This document shows, piece by piece, positions 38,522-47,520 of a stretch of DNA of 64,000 nt. Position 1 is the first letter of the stretch. The number at the start of each line of letters is the position of its first letter. The notes beneath the pieces were generated by a model. It ran no database searches. It was not told the origin of the DNA and saw only the letters and a list, made by a program, of their open reading frames with translations. The DNA is from Winogradskyella forsetii (GTDB lineage Bacteria; Bacteroidota; Bacteroidia; Flavobacteriales; Flavobacteriaceae), in the NCBI RefSeq assembly GCF_013394595.1, contig NZ_CP053348.1:1550001-1614000 (forward strand), written 5' to 3'. The position numbers were made by a program, and so were the translations under genes.

Positions 38522-39199
38522 TTGAGTACCATCGATAAAGTAGAGTCATTATTATTAGACGAATTTAAAACGGTTCCGTTTCACAACCTGTTTATGTTAA
38601 ATAATATTCAGAATAAACAATTGTCTTTAGGAGGCACTTGTTCTGATAAAGTTTTAAGGTTTAAGGAGGTATTATATAAAAATTATATTAATAGTAATCT
38701 ACATTCGTCTTTTATTAATGGCATAGAATGTCATAGAATGCTTTCTGTTATTATCGAGGATAGAAAATACTATATAGATGTGGGTTCAGGTTGGCCATCA
38801 GTAAAACTATTTCCTGAGTTTAAAGAAATAGAATATTCTGCTTATGGTATGAGTTTTAAAACAGAAATAAAGGATAATGAAATTGTTTTATATCACAAAA
38901 CTAAGGCTTCATGTGAGTATAATAGAATGATGGTGATACCTAAAGAATCTAAGTCTCAAGAAGATATTTTATTAGATATTAAAAATAGATTCGTCGATTC
39001 TTCAATTTATCCTTTTCAAGATAGTTTTAGGTTTTCAATAGTGAAGGATCAGATGTTTTATTTTATAAAAGGCTTTCGTTTAAGAGTTTATTCCGATAAC
39101 GAATTGAACGAATATAAGCTAAATAAAAAAGAGGTTTTAAGATTTATAAAAGAAAAATTTAATCTTTTAGAACAGTATTCAAATGTTATACTGAAATAA
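38522..39199 (+). CDS. Arylamine N-acetyltransferase-like (transglutaminase-fold) protein
   Basis: 225 residues, translated from a TTG start one base after the preceding stop. A Cys-His-Asp triad of NAT type is visible: GGTCSDKVLRF (Cys40), GIECHRMLSVII (His71) and RKYYIDVGSGWPS (Asp86). The His-to-Asp spacing of 15 equals that of classical NATs (107/122), and VPFHNLFMLNN recalls the segment before the active Cys. NATs move acyl groups from CoA to amines; related enzymes close amides in natural-product pathways. The protein is shorter than typical NATs (about 270-280), missing part of the C-terminal lid. It is the last gene of the five-gene operon. Confidence 0.65.
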   Translation: MSTIDKVESLLLDEFKTVPFHNLFMLNNIQNKQLSLGGTCSDKVLRFKEVLYKNYINSNLHSSFINGIECHRMLSVIIEDRKYYIDVGSGWPSVKLFPEFKEIEYSAYGMSFKTEIKDNEIVLYHKTKASCEYNRMMVIPKESKSQEDILLDIKNRFVDSSIYPFQDSFRFSIVKDQMFYFIKGFRLRVYSDNELNEYKLNKKEVLRFIKEKFNLLEQYSNVILK

Positions 39200-39207
39200 A
39201 ATATTAA

Positions 39208-39730
<523 letters not shown>

Positions 39731-40218
39731 AACGCTAAGCTATACTATGGTATGTCATTTTCATAGTGGTTATAATTTAAAATTCAATCTAAAGATATTG
39801 GTCTGGATGTCATAGCTATATCTCAAAACTCAAACCGTTAAAATAGTAATCATTTAGGTCTAGTTTGTTTTTCGATTTTTTATTAACGTCATTACGAAAA
39901 CCGTCATTGCGAGCCTAGAGCCTTACGCGAGGAACCAAGCAAAAGTAAACCCATAATAGCATAACAAAACCTTATACAAAAACCTTAAAGAATGCACTAG
40001 AGTTTTTAGGCGAGATAAGCACACTAAAAGTGATAGCGTGTATTATTAATTTTAAGTTAACACTAAGGTTTAAAATGGCAGGTGTTAGTAATAGTATCGT
40101 AATACAGTTAACGGTAAGATAGCGGTAACTTAATAAAACGGTTTTTATTAATTAACAAGTTTATAGAAGGCTAAAAGTAGCTTTGTGGACACATTATAAC
40201 CACTAACAACCTTAAATT
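39731..40218. other. Gap between repeat A and the PhoX-like gene
   Basis: A REP-like word GTCATTGCGAGCC lies at about 39903. A likely -7 element TAGCTTTG (TAnnTTTG) lies at 40178-40185, 33 bp before the next start codon, with no clear TTG at the usual -33 distance. Nothing else is recognised. Confidence 0.5.
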
Positions 40219-41757
40219 ATGAAACAAATTATTAAATTATTTTTATTAGCATTTATTATTACAGCATCAGGCGCACTTGTAGTGAGCTGTGACGTTGAAG
40301 ATGGAAAGGACGGCATCGATGGTGTTGACGGATCGGATGGTTCTGACGGCTCGGATGGAGAAGATGGAGAAGATGGAGAGGATGGAAGCGATGCTTCTGT
40401 GTATTTAACGGCCTCTAAGACGCCTACCTTATTAAAGGTAACCGATCAGTTTGTTAACCTTAGAATTTCTACACTTTTAACTTCAGAAGATATCATTCCA
40501 AATACCCCTAATTTTATTTATGGGTCTATGGCAGATGGTGCCGGATTAATTAATAACGGAGATAACACCTTTACTTTAATTAATAATATTGAAGCCGATT
40601 ATTCTATTGCAAGAATTTTGTTAAACGAAAACTTAAGACCATATAATGGTGAGTATATATTAAATGCTACAGCAACTGCAGAAACGGCTATGTGTTCTGG
40701 TACTTTGGTAACGCCAGAAGAACATGGCTTTGGACCCTTATACCTTTCTGGCGGAGAATGGGGTGGTGCTTCAAAAGGGGTGTTTGTAGTAGATCCTACT
40801 AAAAGTGCTAATGACGCTAGTGTAGGGGAAACGTTGGCAGCTTTAGGACAATGGTCTACAGAAAATGCTGTTCCGATTGGAAAAGATGCCTACCCAGATA
40901 AAACGGTTGTTTTTATTGGAGATGATCATGCAGATAACTCCGTACCTTCTGGTCAATTAGGAATGTATGTTGGTAACCGTGGAGATTTATATGGTGGTCA
41001 ATTATATGGATTAAAAGTGACAACTGCAGGTATCGATTTTGAAATGGATATGGTAGAAGGCACATCATATAGTGCAGAATTTGTAGAATTAGAAGAAACA
41101 GAAATTAATGCTCTTGATGCTGAGGCAAAAACCAAAGGTGTTATGGGATTCTCTAGATTAGAAGATATTGATTGGAGAAGAGGTTCTGCAGCGAACCAAA
41201 GAGAACTATATTTTTGTGTTACCGGTCGTATCTCTGCTGGTTTAGCAGGAAAAGGATCTGCTTTAGGTCGTATTTACAAGGTAACATTGAATGAAACCGA
41301 CCCAACAGGACCTGCAACCATTACTTGTGTATTAGATGGTGATATTGTAGGTGGTGTTGCAGAAGGATTCCATTCGCCAGATAATATTTTAGTGACTGAA
41401 AACTACGCTTACATTCAAGAAGATCCTAATGGATACTTAGATACATCAATCAACGGTTATGCTAAGCTTTACCAGTATAACTTAAATACAGGGGAATTAA
41501 AAACAGTATTAGAAGCAGACCAAGCTAGAGCTGAAAATTTAGGATATGGTTCAACGTCTAGTACTTGGGAAATTACAGGTATGATTGATGTCACTGATGT
41601 TGTAAATAATGGAGAAAACACATTTTTAGTAATGACACAAAATCATGGCTGGAACCCTGCTGATGGAACCTCTTTTACAGATCCATTAGCTAATCCTAAC
41701 GTATCTAATGCTAAAGAAGGTTCAATGCTTTATGTTATTAAAGGTTTAGATAGATAA
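40219..41757 (+). CDS. PhoX-like (DUF839) lipoprotein with collagen-like repeats
   Basis: 512 residues. The N-terminus (FIITASGALVVSC) is a lipoprotein signal with Cys24 as probable lipid anchor. Residues about 30-57 are Gly-Asp-rich Gly-x-y triplets (GVDGSDGSDGSDGEDGEDG), a short flexible collagen-like stem. The rest resembles PhoX/DUF839 beta-propellers: MADGAGLINNGDNTFTLINN, GVMGFSRLEDIDW and GFHSPDNILVTENYAYI. PhoX enzymes are calcium/iron phosphatases; I cannot confirm all metal ligands, so activity is uncertain. It is followed after 12 bp by a di-haem peroxidase lipoprotein, and the two probably act together on the cell surface. They lie between repeats A and B. Confidence 0.65.
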   Translation: MKQIIKLFLLAFIITASGALVVSCDVEDGKDGIDGVDGSDGSDGSDGEDGEDGEDGSDASVYLTASKTPTLLKVTDQFVNLRISTLLTSEDIIPNTPNFIYGSMADGAGLINNGDNTFTLINNIEADYSIARILLNENLRPYNGEYILNATATAETAMCSGTLVTPEEHGFGPLYLSGGEWGGASKGVFVVDPTKSANDASVGETLAALGQWSTENAVPIGKDAYPDKTVVFIGDDHADNSVPSGQLGMYVGNRGDLYGGQLYGLKVTTAGIDFEMDMVEGTSYSAEFVELEETEINALDAEAKTKGVMGFSRLEDIDWRRGSAANQRELYFCVTGRISAGLAGKGSALGRIYKVTLNETDPTGPATITCVLDGDIVGGVAEGFHSPDNILVTENYAYIQEDPNGYLDTSINGYAKLYQYNLNTGELKTVLEADQARAENLGYGSTSSTWEITGMIDVTDVVNNGENTFLVMTQNHGWNPADGTSFTDPLANPNVSNAKEGSMLYVIKGLDR

Positions 41758-41787
41758 TAAAATAACAGCATGAATAATAGCATATTT

Positions 41788-43578
41788 ATGAAAGCTAAGA
41801 CATATACAGTTTGTATATGTCTTTTGCTTTTAAGTACGGCGTCGTGTAAAAAGCAGACGGAAACGGTAAACATAGACGATACGGATAAGAAAATAGCCTT
41901 GTATTATAATTCAGAGTTAGAGCGTTGTATTACGTTTTTAGATTCTATCTCTATGTCAAATAATACAGGGGAGCGTATTGCTTATTATAAAAAAGCGCGT
42001 CGACATTTTAAAGCGATGGAGCCTGTTTTGGCATCGATAGATAAGAATAATTATAAATCTCTAAATGCCCCAAATATTCTACAAGTTCAGGAAGAGGATT
42101 TAACCGATGTAAAAATCAGGAATCCATTTGGTTTTCAGGTCATTGAAGAGTTGTTGCATGAAGAAGAAGGAGATGAAGGGGCATTACTTAATGCGTTAAC
42201 AATTACGTCTGATCGACTGAAGTTGATACAGCGTAATACACATATTAAATTAAAAGATTATCATCTTATTTGGTTAATTAGAGATCAAATTATGAGAACT
42301 GCAGCTACAGGTATTACAGGATTTGATTCACCTGTTTTAGGACAGGCATTGACCGAAAGTCAGTATACAACCCAAACGCTTATAGCGTTGATAGATATTT
42401 GTAAGGATAAGTTTAGCTCTAAAGCTATTTATGATGACTTGAGGAGCTCCTTTAAAGACGGGATTGCTGCTCTTGATTCTGATTTTGATACTTTTGATCG
42501 CTTTGATTTTATAAAAAATTATACCGATCCCCAATTAAAATTAGTACTGAAAACTCAGGAGGATTGGAATGTTTCGTTTCCATTTGAAATGGCTATTTCT
42601 AATAATACGTCATCTTTTTTTGGTGCCAATACGGTGAATGTGCTATATTTTTCAGACTATAAGAGCGATACCCTTTACTTAAAACAAAAGGAGGACTTTG
42701 GAAAGGCACTTTTTAATGACCGTACACTATCGAGACATCATGATATGGCTTGTGCCAGTTGTCATATTAAAGATAAGGCGTTTACAGATGGTAGAAAGAC
42801 CTTTGATGCCCGACAAGTAAGAAATTCACCAACACTTACCTACAGTGCTTATCAACAATCGTTTTTTATGGATGGACGTGCAGGGAGTTTAGAAGGGCAA
42901 ATTGTAGGTGTCGCCGAAAATCATGATGAATTTAATTTACCTATGGATTCTATAGTGCGTCGGGTATTAAATAATCCAACATACAAAGCGGCAATAGATA
43001 GTTTGTATGGCAACAAACGTATTGATTTTAATATCAGACATGCTATTGCGAGTTATGTGCGCAGTTTAAATGGTTTTAATTCTAAATTTGATAAGAATAT
43101 AGAAGGTATCGAATCTTCTTTAACAGCAGCAGAAAAGCGAGGGTTTAACCTGTTTATGGGTAAAGCTGCTTGTGCAACCTGTCATTTTCCACCATTGTTT
43201 AATGGTACGGTTCCACCTAATTATAATGATACAGAGGTAGAATTGCTTGGTGTACCAGCAACAAACGATACTATTAACGCTAGTATTAGTAGTGACTTAG
43301 GGCGTTATAATGTGTTTGGTACCAATCAGAGAAAGCACTTTTTTAAAACACCAACGGTAAGGAATAGTAATGTAACAGGACCTTATATGCATAATGGAGT
43401 TTACATGACTTTGGAAGAAGTGGTTGATTTCTATAATCGTGGAGGAGGAAAAGGTATTGGGATTCACGAAGAATATCAAACTTTACCTTTTGATGAATTA
43501 AACCTAACCATGGCGGAACAAGAAAGCATTGTCGCATTTATGAAAACCTTAACCGATGCTGATTTTATAGACAAATAA
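41788..43578 (+). CDS. Di-haem cytochrome c peroxidase (MauG/CcpA family) lipoprotein
   Basis: About 596 residues from the ATG at 41788; an ATG at 41770 adds only six residues before the signal. The signal ends in LLLSTASC, a lipobox. Residues about 25-260 form a helical N-terminal domain often seen in Bacteroidota members of this family and reminiscent of imelysin-type iron-regulated domains. The C-terminal peroxidase part has two haem sites, CASCH (about 322) and CATCH (about 462), and the segment FKTPTVRNSNVTGPYMHNGVY. It reduces peroxide or oxidises a partner protein in the periplasm. A hairpin terminator follows at 43612, so it ends the two-gene unit with the PhoX-like gene. Confidence 0.9.
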   Translation: MKAKTYTVCICLLLLSTASCKKQTETVNIDDTDKKIALYYNSELERCITFLDSISMSNNTGERIAYYKKARRHFKAMEPVLASIDKNNYKSLNAPNILQVQEEDLTDVKIRNPFGFQVIEELLHEEEGDEGALLNALTITSDRLKLIQRNTHIKLKDYHLIWLIRDQIMRTAATGITGFDSPVLGQALTESQYTTQTLIALIDICKDKFSSKAIYDDLRSSFKDGIAALDSDFDTFDRFDFIKNYTDPQLKLVLKTQEDWNVSFPFEMAISNNTSSFFGANTVNVLYFSDYKSDTLYLKQKEDFGKALFNDRTLSRHHDMACASCHIKDKAFTDGRKTFDARQVRNSPTLTYSAYQQSFFMDGRAGSLEGQIVGVAENHDEFNLPMDSIVRRVLNNPTYKAAIDSLYGNKRIDFNIRHAIASYVRSLNGFNSKFDKNIEGIESSLTAAEKRGFNLFMGKAACATCHFPPLFNGTVPPNYNDTEVELLGVPATNDTINASISSDLGRYNVFGTNQRKHFFKTPTVRNSNVTGPYMHNGVYMTLEEVVDFYNRGGGKGIGIHEEYQTLPFDELNLTMAEQESIVAFMKTLTDADFIDK

Positions 43579-43611
43579 GTTGTCATTTTTAATCTTGAAT
43601 TGGAATGTGGT

Positions 43612-43658
43612 ATCGCTTCATATGACTTTGCAAAATTGATGTGAAGCGATTTGTTTTT
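43612..43658 (+). terminator. Rho-independent terminator
   Basis: ATCGCTTCA (43612-43620) pairs with TGAAGCGAT (43642-43650), followed by a T-rich run to 43658. It ends the PhoX-like/peroxidase transcript. Confidence 0.75.
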
Positions 43659-43711
43659 GGAATGGTTGAAGGTTTGGGGTTGGTAGAACTTTAGAGATTA
43701 GTTACTTTTGA

Positions 43712-44125
<414 letters not shown>

Positions 44126-44369
44126 ATTCTGGTATTTAGGTCAGAGTTGTTTTTTACGCCAATATGAGCCTAACGAAGCAATCTTACCAAATAAGACACA
44201 AACAATTACAAAAAAATCTCATAGGGCAAAACCCACCCAACTTTACCACAACACTACCCAAGTATTAAATTAACGCTAAATCTTTGATATTTAGTCGATT
44301 TAGGGGTGGTGCCGACATCCAAAAGTCAGATTCGCTTCGTAACTTTGGTAATACCAAATACTACATGCT

Positions 44370-44513
44370 ATGACACATTTTAAAGCATTGATACAACGCC
44401 TGTTAAAGTTGAAGCCTGCAACGCAAAAAAACAACGCCAATGGCGAGCACTCTAAACCCAAAACTCTAATCACAAGATTTACAAAGGACGAGGATACCAT
44501 TATGTTTATATAG
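44370..44513 (+). CDS. 47-residue small protein inside repeat B
   Basis: Open frame MTHFKALIQRLLKLKPATQK... ending RFTKDEDTIMFI. The same frame is kept in repeat C (47354-47497) with three amino-acid changes (A to E, N to T, P to A) and about three silent ones. It is basic and Lys-rich and has no known motif. Its conservation could be simple recent duplication, so coding status is uncertain. Confidence 0.35.
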   Translation: MTHFKALIQRLLKLKPATQKNNANGEHSKPKTLITRFTKDEDTIMFI

Positions 44514-44536
44514 GTTTGTGGTTGCTGGTGTTGAGA

Positions 44537-44760
44537 ACGTTACGCCCAATTATAAAATAAAACTATAACTATTCAGAAGTAGTTCTAATTAAAACAATCA
44601 TTATTCACTTCACGTATTAATTACATAGTCTCTCACAACCCATTTTTAATTTTGCTCTACACTAGGGTAACATAAAAACGATTCAAATAGTGCGTTAAAA
44701 TACACTTACAGTGAATTTATTCAATTAAAAAGTATATATTTACATTAAAAGAGCCATATA
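44537..44760. other. Upstream region of the HipBST module
   Basis: Short AT-rich gap. TATATTTA at about 44735 is one base off the TAnnTTTG -7 consensus, 18 bp before the hipB-like start. Operators recognised by HipB are expected here, but I cannot define a clean palindrome. Confidence 0.35.
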
Positions 44761-44976
44761 ATGCACTCGCAACAATTAGTGGAAACCATAAAAGCACGTA
44801 GAGAGATGCTTAATGTTACCCAAGAAATGCTGGCAGCGCTTTCTGGCGTTGGGTTGCGTACCCTTAAACAATTTGAAAGTGGTAAAGGCAATCCTACCTT
44901 AGACACCTTACAGAAATTAGGTGATGCTTTAGGTATGGAAATTACGTTTACAGTAAAAGAAGCAAGTACTAAATAA
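44761..44976 (+). CDS. HipB-like antitoxin (XRE helix-turn-helix)
   Basis: 71 residues, nearly all an XRE-type HTH domain: QEMLAALSGVGLRTLKQFESGKGNPTLDTLQKLGDALGMEI. In HipBA and HipBST systems the HTH protein represses the operon and forms the inhibitory complex. Its stop overlaps the next start by 1 bp (TAATG). It lies directly before separate N- and C-terminal HipA-like genes, as in the tripartite HipBST arrangement known from enteropathogenic E. coli. Confidence 0.85.
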   Translation: MHSQQLVETIKARREMLNVTQEMLAALSGVGLRTLKQFESGKGNPTLDTLQKLGDALGMEITFTVKEASTK

Positions 44977-45293
44977 TGAGGCAAGCTGAAGTGTTATACA
45001 AAAAGGAAGTTGCTGGCTTATTAACGCAACTAAACGATGGTAGTTTTGTGTTTACCTATAAAGACCATTGGTTTAACAATGCAGATAAACCAGCCATTAG
45101 TTTAACCTTGCCTAAAACACAACAAAAATATACCTCTACATATCTATTTCCTTTTTTTTATAATATGTTACCAGAAGGCTCTAACAAACAAACTGTTTGT
45201 TTTGAGAATAGAATAGACACTAAAGACCATTTTGGGATTTTAATGACCACTGCACAACACGATACCATAGGAGCTATAACCATTAAAAAGTAA
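44976..45293 (+). CDS. HipS-like protein (HipA N-terminal subdomain)
   Basis: 105 residues corresponding to the N-terminal subdomain 1 of HipA (GLLTQLNDGSFVFTYKDHW, LPKTQQKYTS, LFPFFYNMLPEGSNKQ). In the HipBST system a free protein of this type acts as the antitoxin of the HipT kinase. It starts one base inside the hipB-like stop and ends 7 bp before the kinase gene. The split from the kinase is clear: a stop codon and new start separate them, with no frameshift that would restore a fusion. Confidence 0.8.
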   Translation: MRQAEVLYKKEVAGLLTQLNDGSFVFTYKDHWFNNADKPAISLTLPKTQQKYTSTYLFPFFYNMLPEGSNKQTVCFENRIDTKDHFGILMTTAQHDTIGAITIKK

Positions 45294-45300
45294 CGACCTA

Positions 45301-46284
45301 ATGGCTATGCTAAAACGAACATATTGTCCAGGTACGCTTTCGAAGAATCATTCTAGCTATAGTAATACGGCATTGAAGCGTGTGTTCAATGGACGGAAAG
45401 TAAGTCCCATATTGCCTTACGATTCACCAGCAAGCAATGAACAAACAGCTGTATTATTTACTGAAAACAGAAAACGTATATCTATTTCTGGTGTTCAGGA
45501 AAAATTTTCAGTCTTATTAGAAAAAAATAAATTGCGTTTAATAACAGAAGGGGAACAAGGCCAATACATTTTAAAACCTATACCAAATGTTGGTAAAAAT
45601 GCCAGCCAAATGCCAGCTAACGAACATGTCACCATGCAAATTGCGCGTCAGGTGTTTGCAATGGAAACTGCTGAAAATGCACTCATATTTTTTAAGAATG
45701 GAGAGCCAGCTTATATTACCAAACGTTTTGATGTTAAGGACGATAGCACTAAATGGGCTCAAGAAGATTTTGCGTCTTTGGCAGGTAGAACACCACAAAC
45801 GCATGGTGAAGATTTTAAATATTCGGGTAACTACTTAGCGCTTTTTACGCTATTAAAAAAATACACACCAGCTTATACTGTAGAATCTGTCAAATTATTT
45901 AAGTTGATACTTTTTAATTATTTGTTTTCAAATGGTGATGCACATTTTAAGAACTTTTCTTTAATTGAAACGCCTTTAGGAGATTTTAGGTTAAGTCCGG
46001 CATACGATTTATTAAATAGCAGATTGCACATAGACGACAAGGAGTTTGCACTAGACGATGGTTTATTGCCACTTCATTTGGCAAAAGGCAGAGTGACAGC
46101 GCAGTTTTATAAATTAGGGGAAGAAGCAGGAATTGTAAAAAGGCAAGTAGAAAAAGTGTTTACGGATTTAACGTCCAAACAAAATGATGTGGAAACATTA
46201 ATAGAGGCTTCGTTTTTAGATGAAAAGGCAAAACGAAATTACAAACAAGCTTACCAAACAAGATTAAATAAACTACTACGTTAA
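45301..46284 (+). CDS. HipT/HipA-like serine/threonine kinase toxin
   Basis: 327 residues matching the HipA C-terminal kinase. The P-loop-like segment RISISGVQEKFSVLL (about 61-75) holds the serines that HipT autophosphorylates. The catalytic loop SNGDAHFKNFSLI (about 211-223) keeps the Asp and Asn, and the metal-binding motif is SPAYDLLNS (about 233). These kinases phosphorylate aminoacyl-tRNA synthetases (GltX for HipA, TrpS for the E. coli HipT) and stop growth; the target here is unknown. Its stop overlaps the start of a decayed hsdR (TAATG), so the toxin set once led into a type I R-M operon. Confidence 0.85.
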   Translation: MAMLKRTYCPGTLSKNHSSYSNTALKRVFNGRKVSPILPYDSPASNEQTAVLFTENRKRISISGVQEKFSVLLEKNKLRLITEGEQGQYILKPIPNVGKNASQMPANEHVTMQIARQVFAMETAENALIFFKNGEPAYITKRFDVKDDSTKWAQEDFASLAGRTPQTHGEDFKYSGNYLALFTLLKKYTPAYTVESVKLFKLILFNYLFSNGDAHFKNFSLIETPLGDFRLSPAYDLLNSRLHIDDKEFALDDGLLPLHLAKGRVTAQFYKLGEEAGIVKRQVEKVFTDLTSKQNDVETLIEASFLDEKAKRNYKQAYQTRLNKLLR

Positions 46285-46643
46285 TGAGCTATGAATATTC
46301 AGAAGATGGTTTAATAGAAAATGCAATGCACTAGTTTCTCTAGGAATTGGGTTGGACTGTACTTATAATCTGGAAAAAAGAATCATTCGGCACAGACGGT
46401 TTATGAGGTAGAGAAGATAAAAGTGAAGTAGTGTTAACGCGCTATGTATTTCAAGCGCTTAAAGAATTAAATCCAGATCATCCAAAATTAGCTTACGAGC
46501 ATGTCATAGCGTTATTCATACAAAACTTAGCAGACCAAACCTTAGACAGCATAAATAAAGACAAAAGTAATCTGTTTAAAAAATGGATTTCCTGTAAGTT
46601 ATACCAATGATAATGGAGAACTAATAATAAAACAGTGACAAAA
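46284..46643 (+). pseudogene. Decayed hsdR N-terminal fragment (second type I R-M system)
   Basis: Conceptual translation across stops and frameshifts gives MSYEYSEDGLIENA, ELGW, ESFGTDG, GREDKSEVVLTRYVFQALKEL, HPKLAYEHVIALF, and later VSYTNDNGELIIK after a frame change. This is the recognisable N-terminus of an HsdR of a different subfamily than the intact one at 21882. At least three internal stops and one or more frameshifts are present. No hsdM or hsdS remnant follows. The start overlaps the HipT-like stop, showing the earlier gene order. Confidence 0.75.
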
Positions 46644-46753
46644 ATTGCTGCACCAAGAATTACAAGTGCAACAGCTAAAGCTTCTCCTACAGGAGGTATA
46701 TCAAAAAAAAATGGCTTTGCATCAAGAGCATCAATAGCAGCAGCTAAAAACAC
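46493..46753 (-). CDS. Possible small membrane protein (low confidence)
   Basis: The first ~45 residues (MFLAAAIDALDAKPFFF, then IPPVGEALAVALVILGAAIF) look like a small one-helix membrane protein. The remaining part is antisense to the hsdR remnant and is probably read-through beyond a lost stop. It may be a real small gene truncated by the same event that broke hsdR, or chance. Confidence 0.25.
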   Translation of the reverse strand: MFLAAAIDALDAKPFFFDIPPVGEALAVALVILGAAIFVTVLLLVLHYHWYNLQEIHFLNRLLLSLFMLSKVWSAKFCMNNAMTCS

Positions 46754-46971
46754 TAAGCAATAACTATTTAAGGTTATAAGTAGAACAATCTATTTATTAG
46801 TTTTTAAAATTATTTATGATGACTTCATACAGAGATGAAGATCAAATTCAGGCAGACAACGACAATCATGCTATCTAGTGAAGCAAATGCTGTTTAACGA
46901 GAATTATTTTTTTGAAGTATTTTTGGGAATATTATGCGACATTAAAACTATAAATAAGTAAACGCCTCCAA
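46754..46971. other. Gap between hsdR debris and repeat C
   Basis: AT-rich, no gene, no RNA and no terminator recognised. Confidence 0.4.
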
Positions 46972-47250
46972 ATGACCGTCAACCAACTACCAGGAACCTA
47001 CAACATTGTAGGTAGCAACCAAGACGAAACGGCATAGCTTACAAAGGTGTGTTAGAATTAGTCTTACATGAACACAACAACGAGAACTCGTTAATTGAAT
47101 TCTGGTATTTAGATCGGAGTTGTTTTTTATGCCATTGCGAGACTAACGAAGCAATCTTACCAAACAAGATAAAAGCAAGATACAAACAGCCACAAAAAAA
47201 TCTCATAGGGCAAAACCCACCCAACTTTACCACAACACGACCCAAGTGTT
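46972..47250 (+). pseudogene. Repeat copy C gene: internally deleted 120-residue protein
   Basis: Starts ATGACCGTCAACCAACTACC like copies A and B. It has a 1-base loss in GACGAAACGGC (GACGAAAACGGC in A), and then jumps from ...TGAACACAAC directly to AACGAGAACTCG, skipping about 230 bp that are present in copy B. The deletion ends lie in similar ACACAA words, pointing to slippage or short-homology recombination. The gene is dead, although the 3' repeat continues intact. Confidence 0.85.
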
Positions 47251-47353
47251 AAATTAACGCTAAATCTTTGATATGTAGTCGATTTACGGGTGGTGCCGAC
47301 ATCCAAAAGTCAGATTCGCTTCGTAACTTTGGTATTACCAAATACTACATGCT

Positions 47354-47497
47354 ATGACACATTTTAAAGAATTGATACAACGCCTATTAAAGTTGAAGCC
47401 TGCAACGCAAAAAAACAACGCCACTGGCGAGCACTCTAAAGCCAAAACTTTAATTACAAGATTTACAAAGGACGAGGATACCATTATGTTTATATAG
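47354..47497 (+). CDS. 47-residue small protein inside repeat C
   Basis: Same frame as 44370-44513 (MTHFKELIQRLLKLKPATQK...), intact despite decay of the gene before it. Coding status is uncertain. Confidence 0.35.
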   Translation: MTHFKELIQRLLKLKPATQKNNATGEHSKAKTLITRFTKDEDTIMFI

Positions 47498-47520
47498 GTT
47501 TGTGGTTGCTGGTGTTGAGA

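Larger units (their letters stand above)
46972..47520 (+). repeat. Dispersed direct repeat, copy C (internally deleted)
   Basis: Same order as copy B including the 3' part with the 47-codon frame, ending exactly at ...GGTGTTGAGA (47520). It bounds the HipBST/hsdR-remnant module on the right. Confidence 0.85.

Noticed and set aside
37087-39199. Lasso peptide cluster (AsnB-like cyclase plus transglutaminase-like protease)
   Set aside because: No precursor peptide or RRE gene is visible, the AsnB-like protein keeps a complete glutaminase domain with Cys2, and glycosyltransferase and M20 genes do not fit.
44300-44500. Minus-strand 66-codon frame within repeat B
   Set aside because: Antisense to the repeat's own 47-codon frame, with no RBS, and not clearly kept in repeat C.
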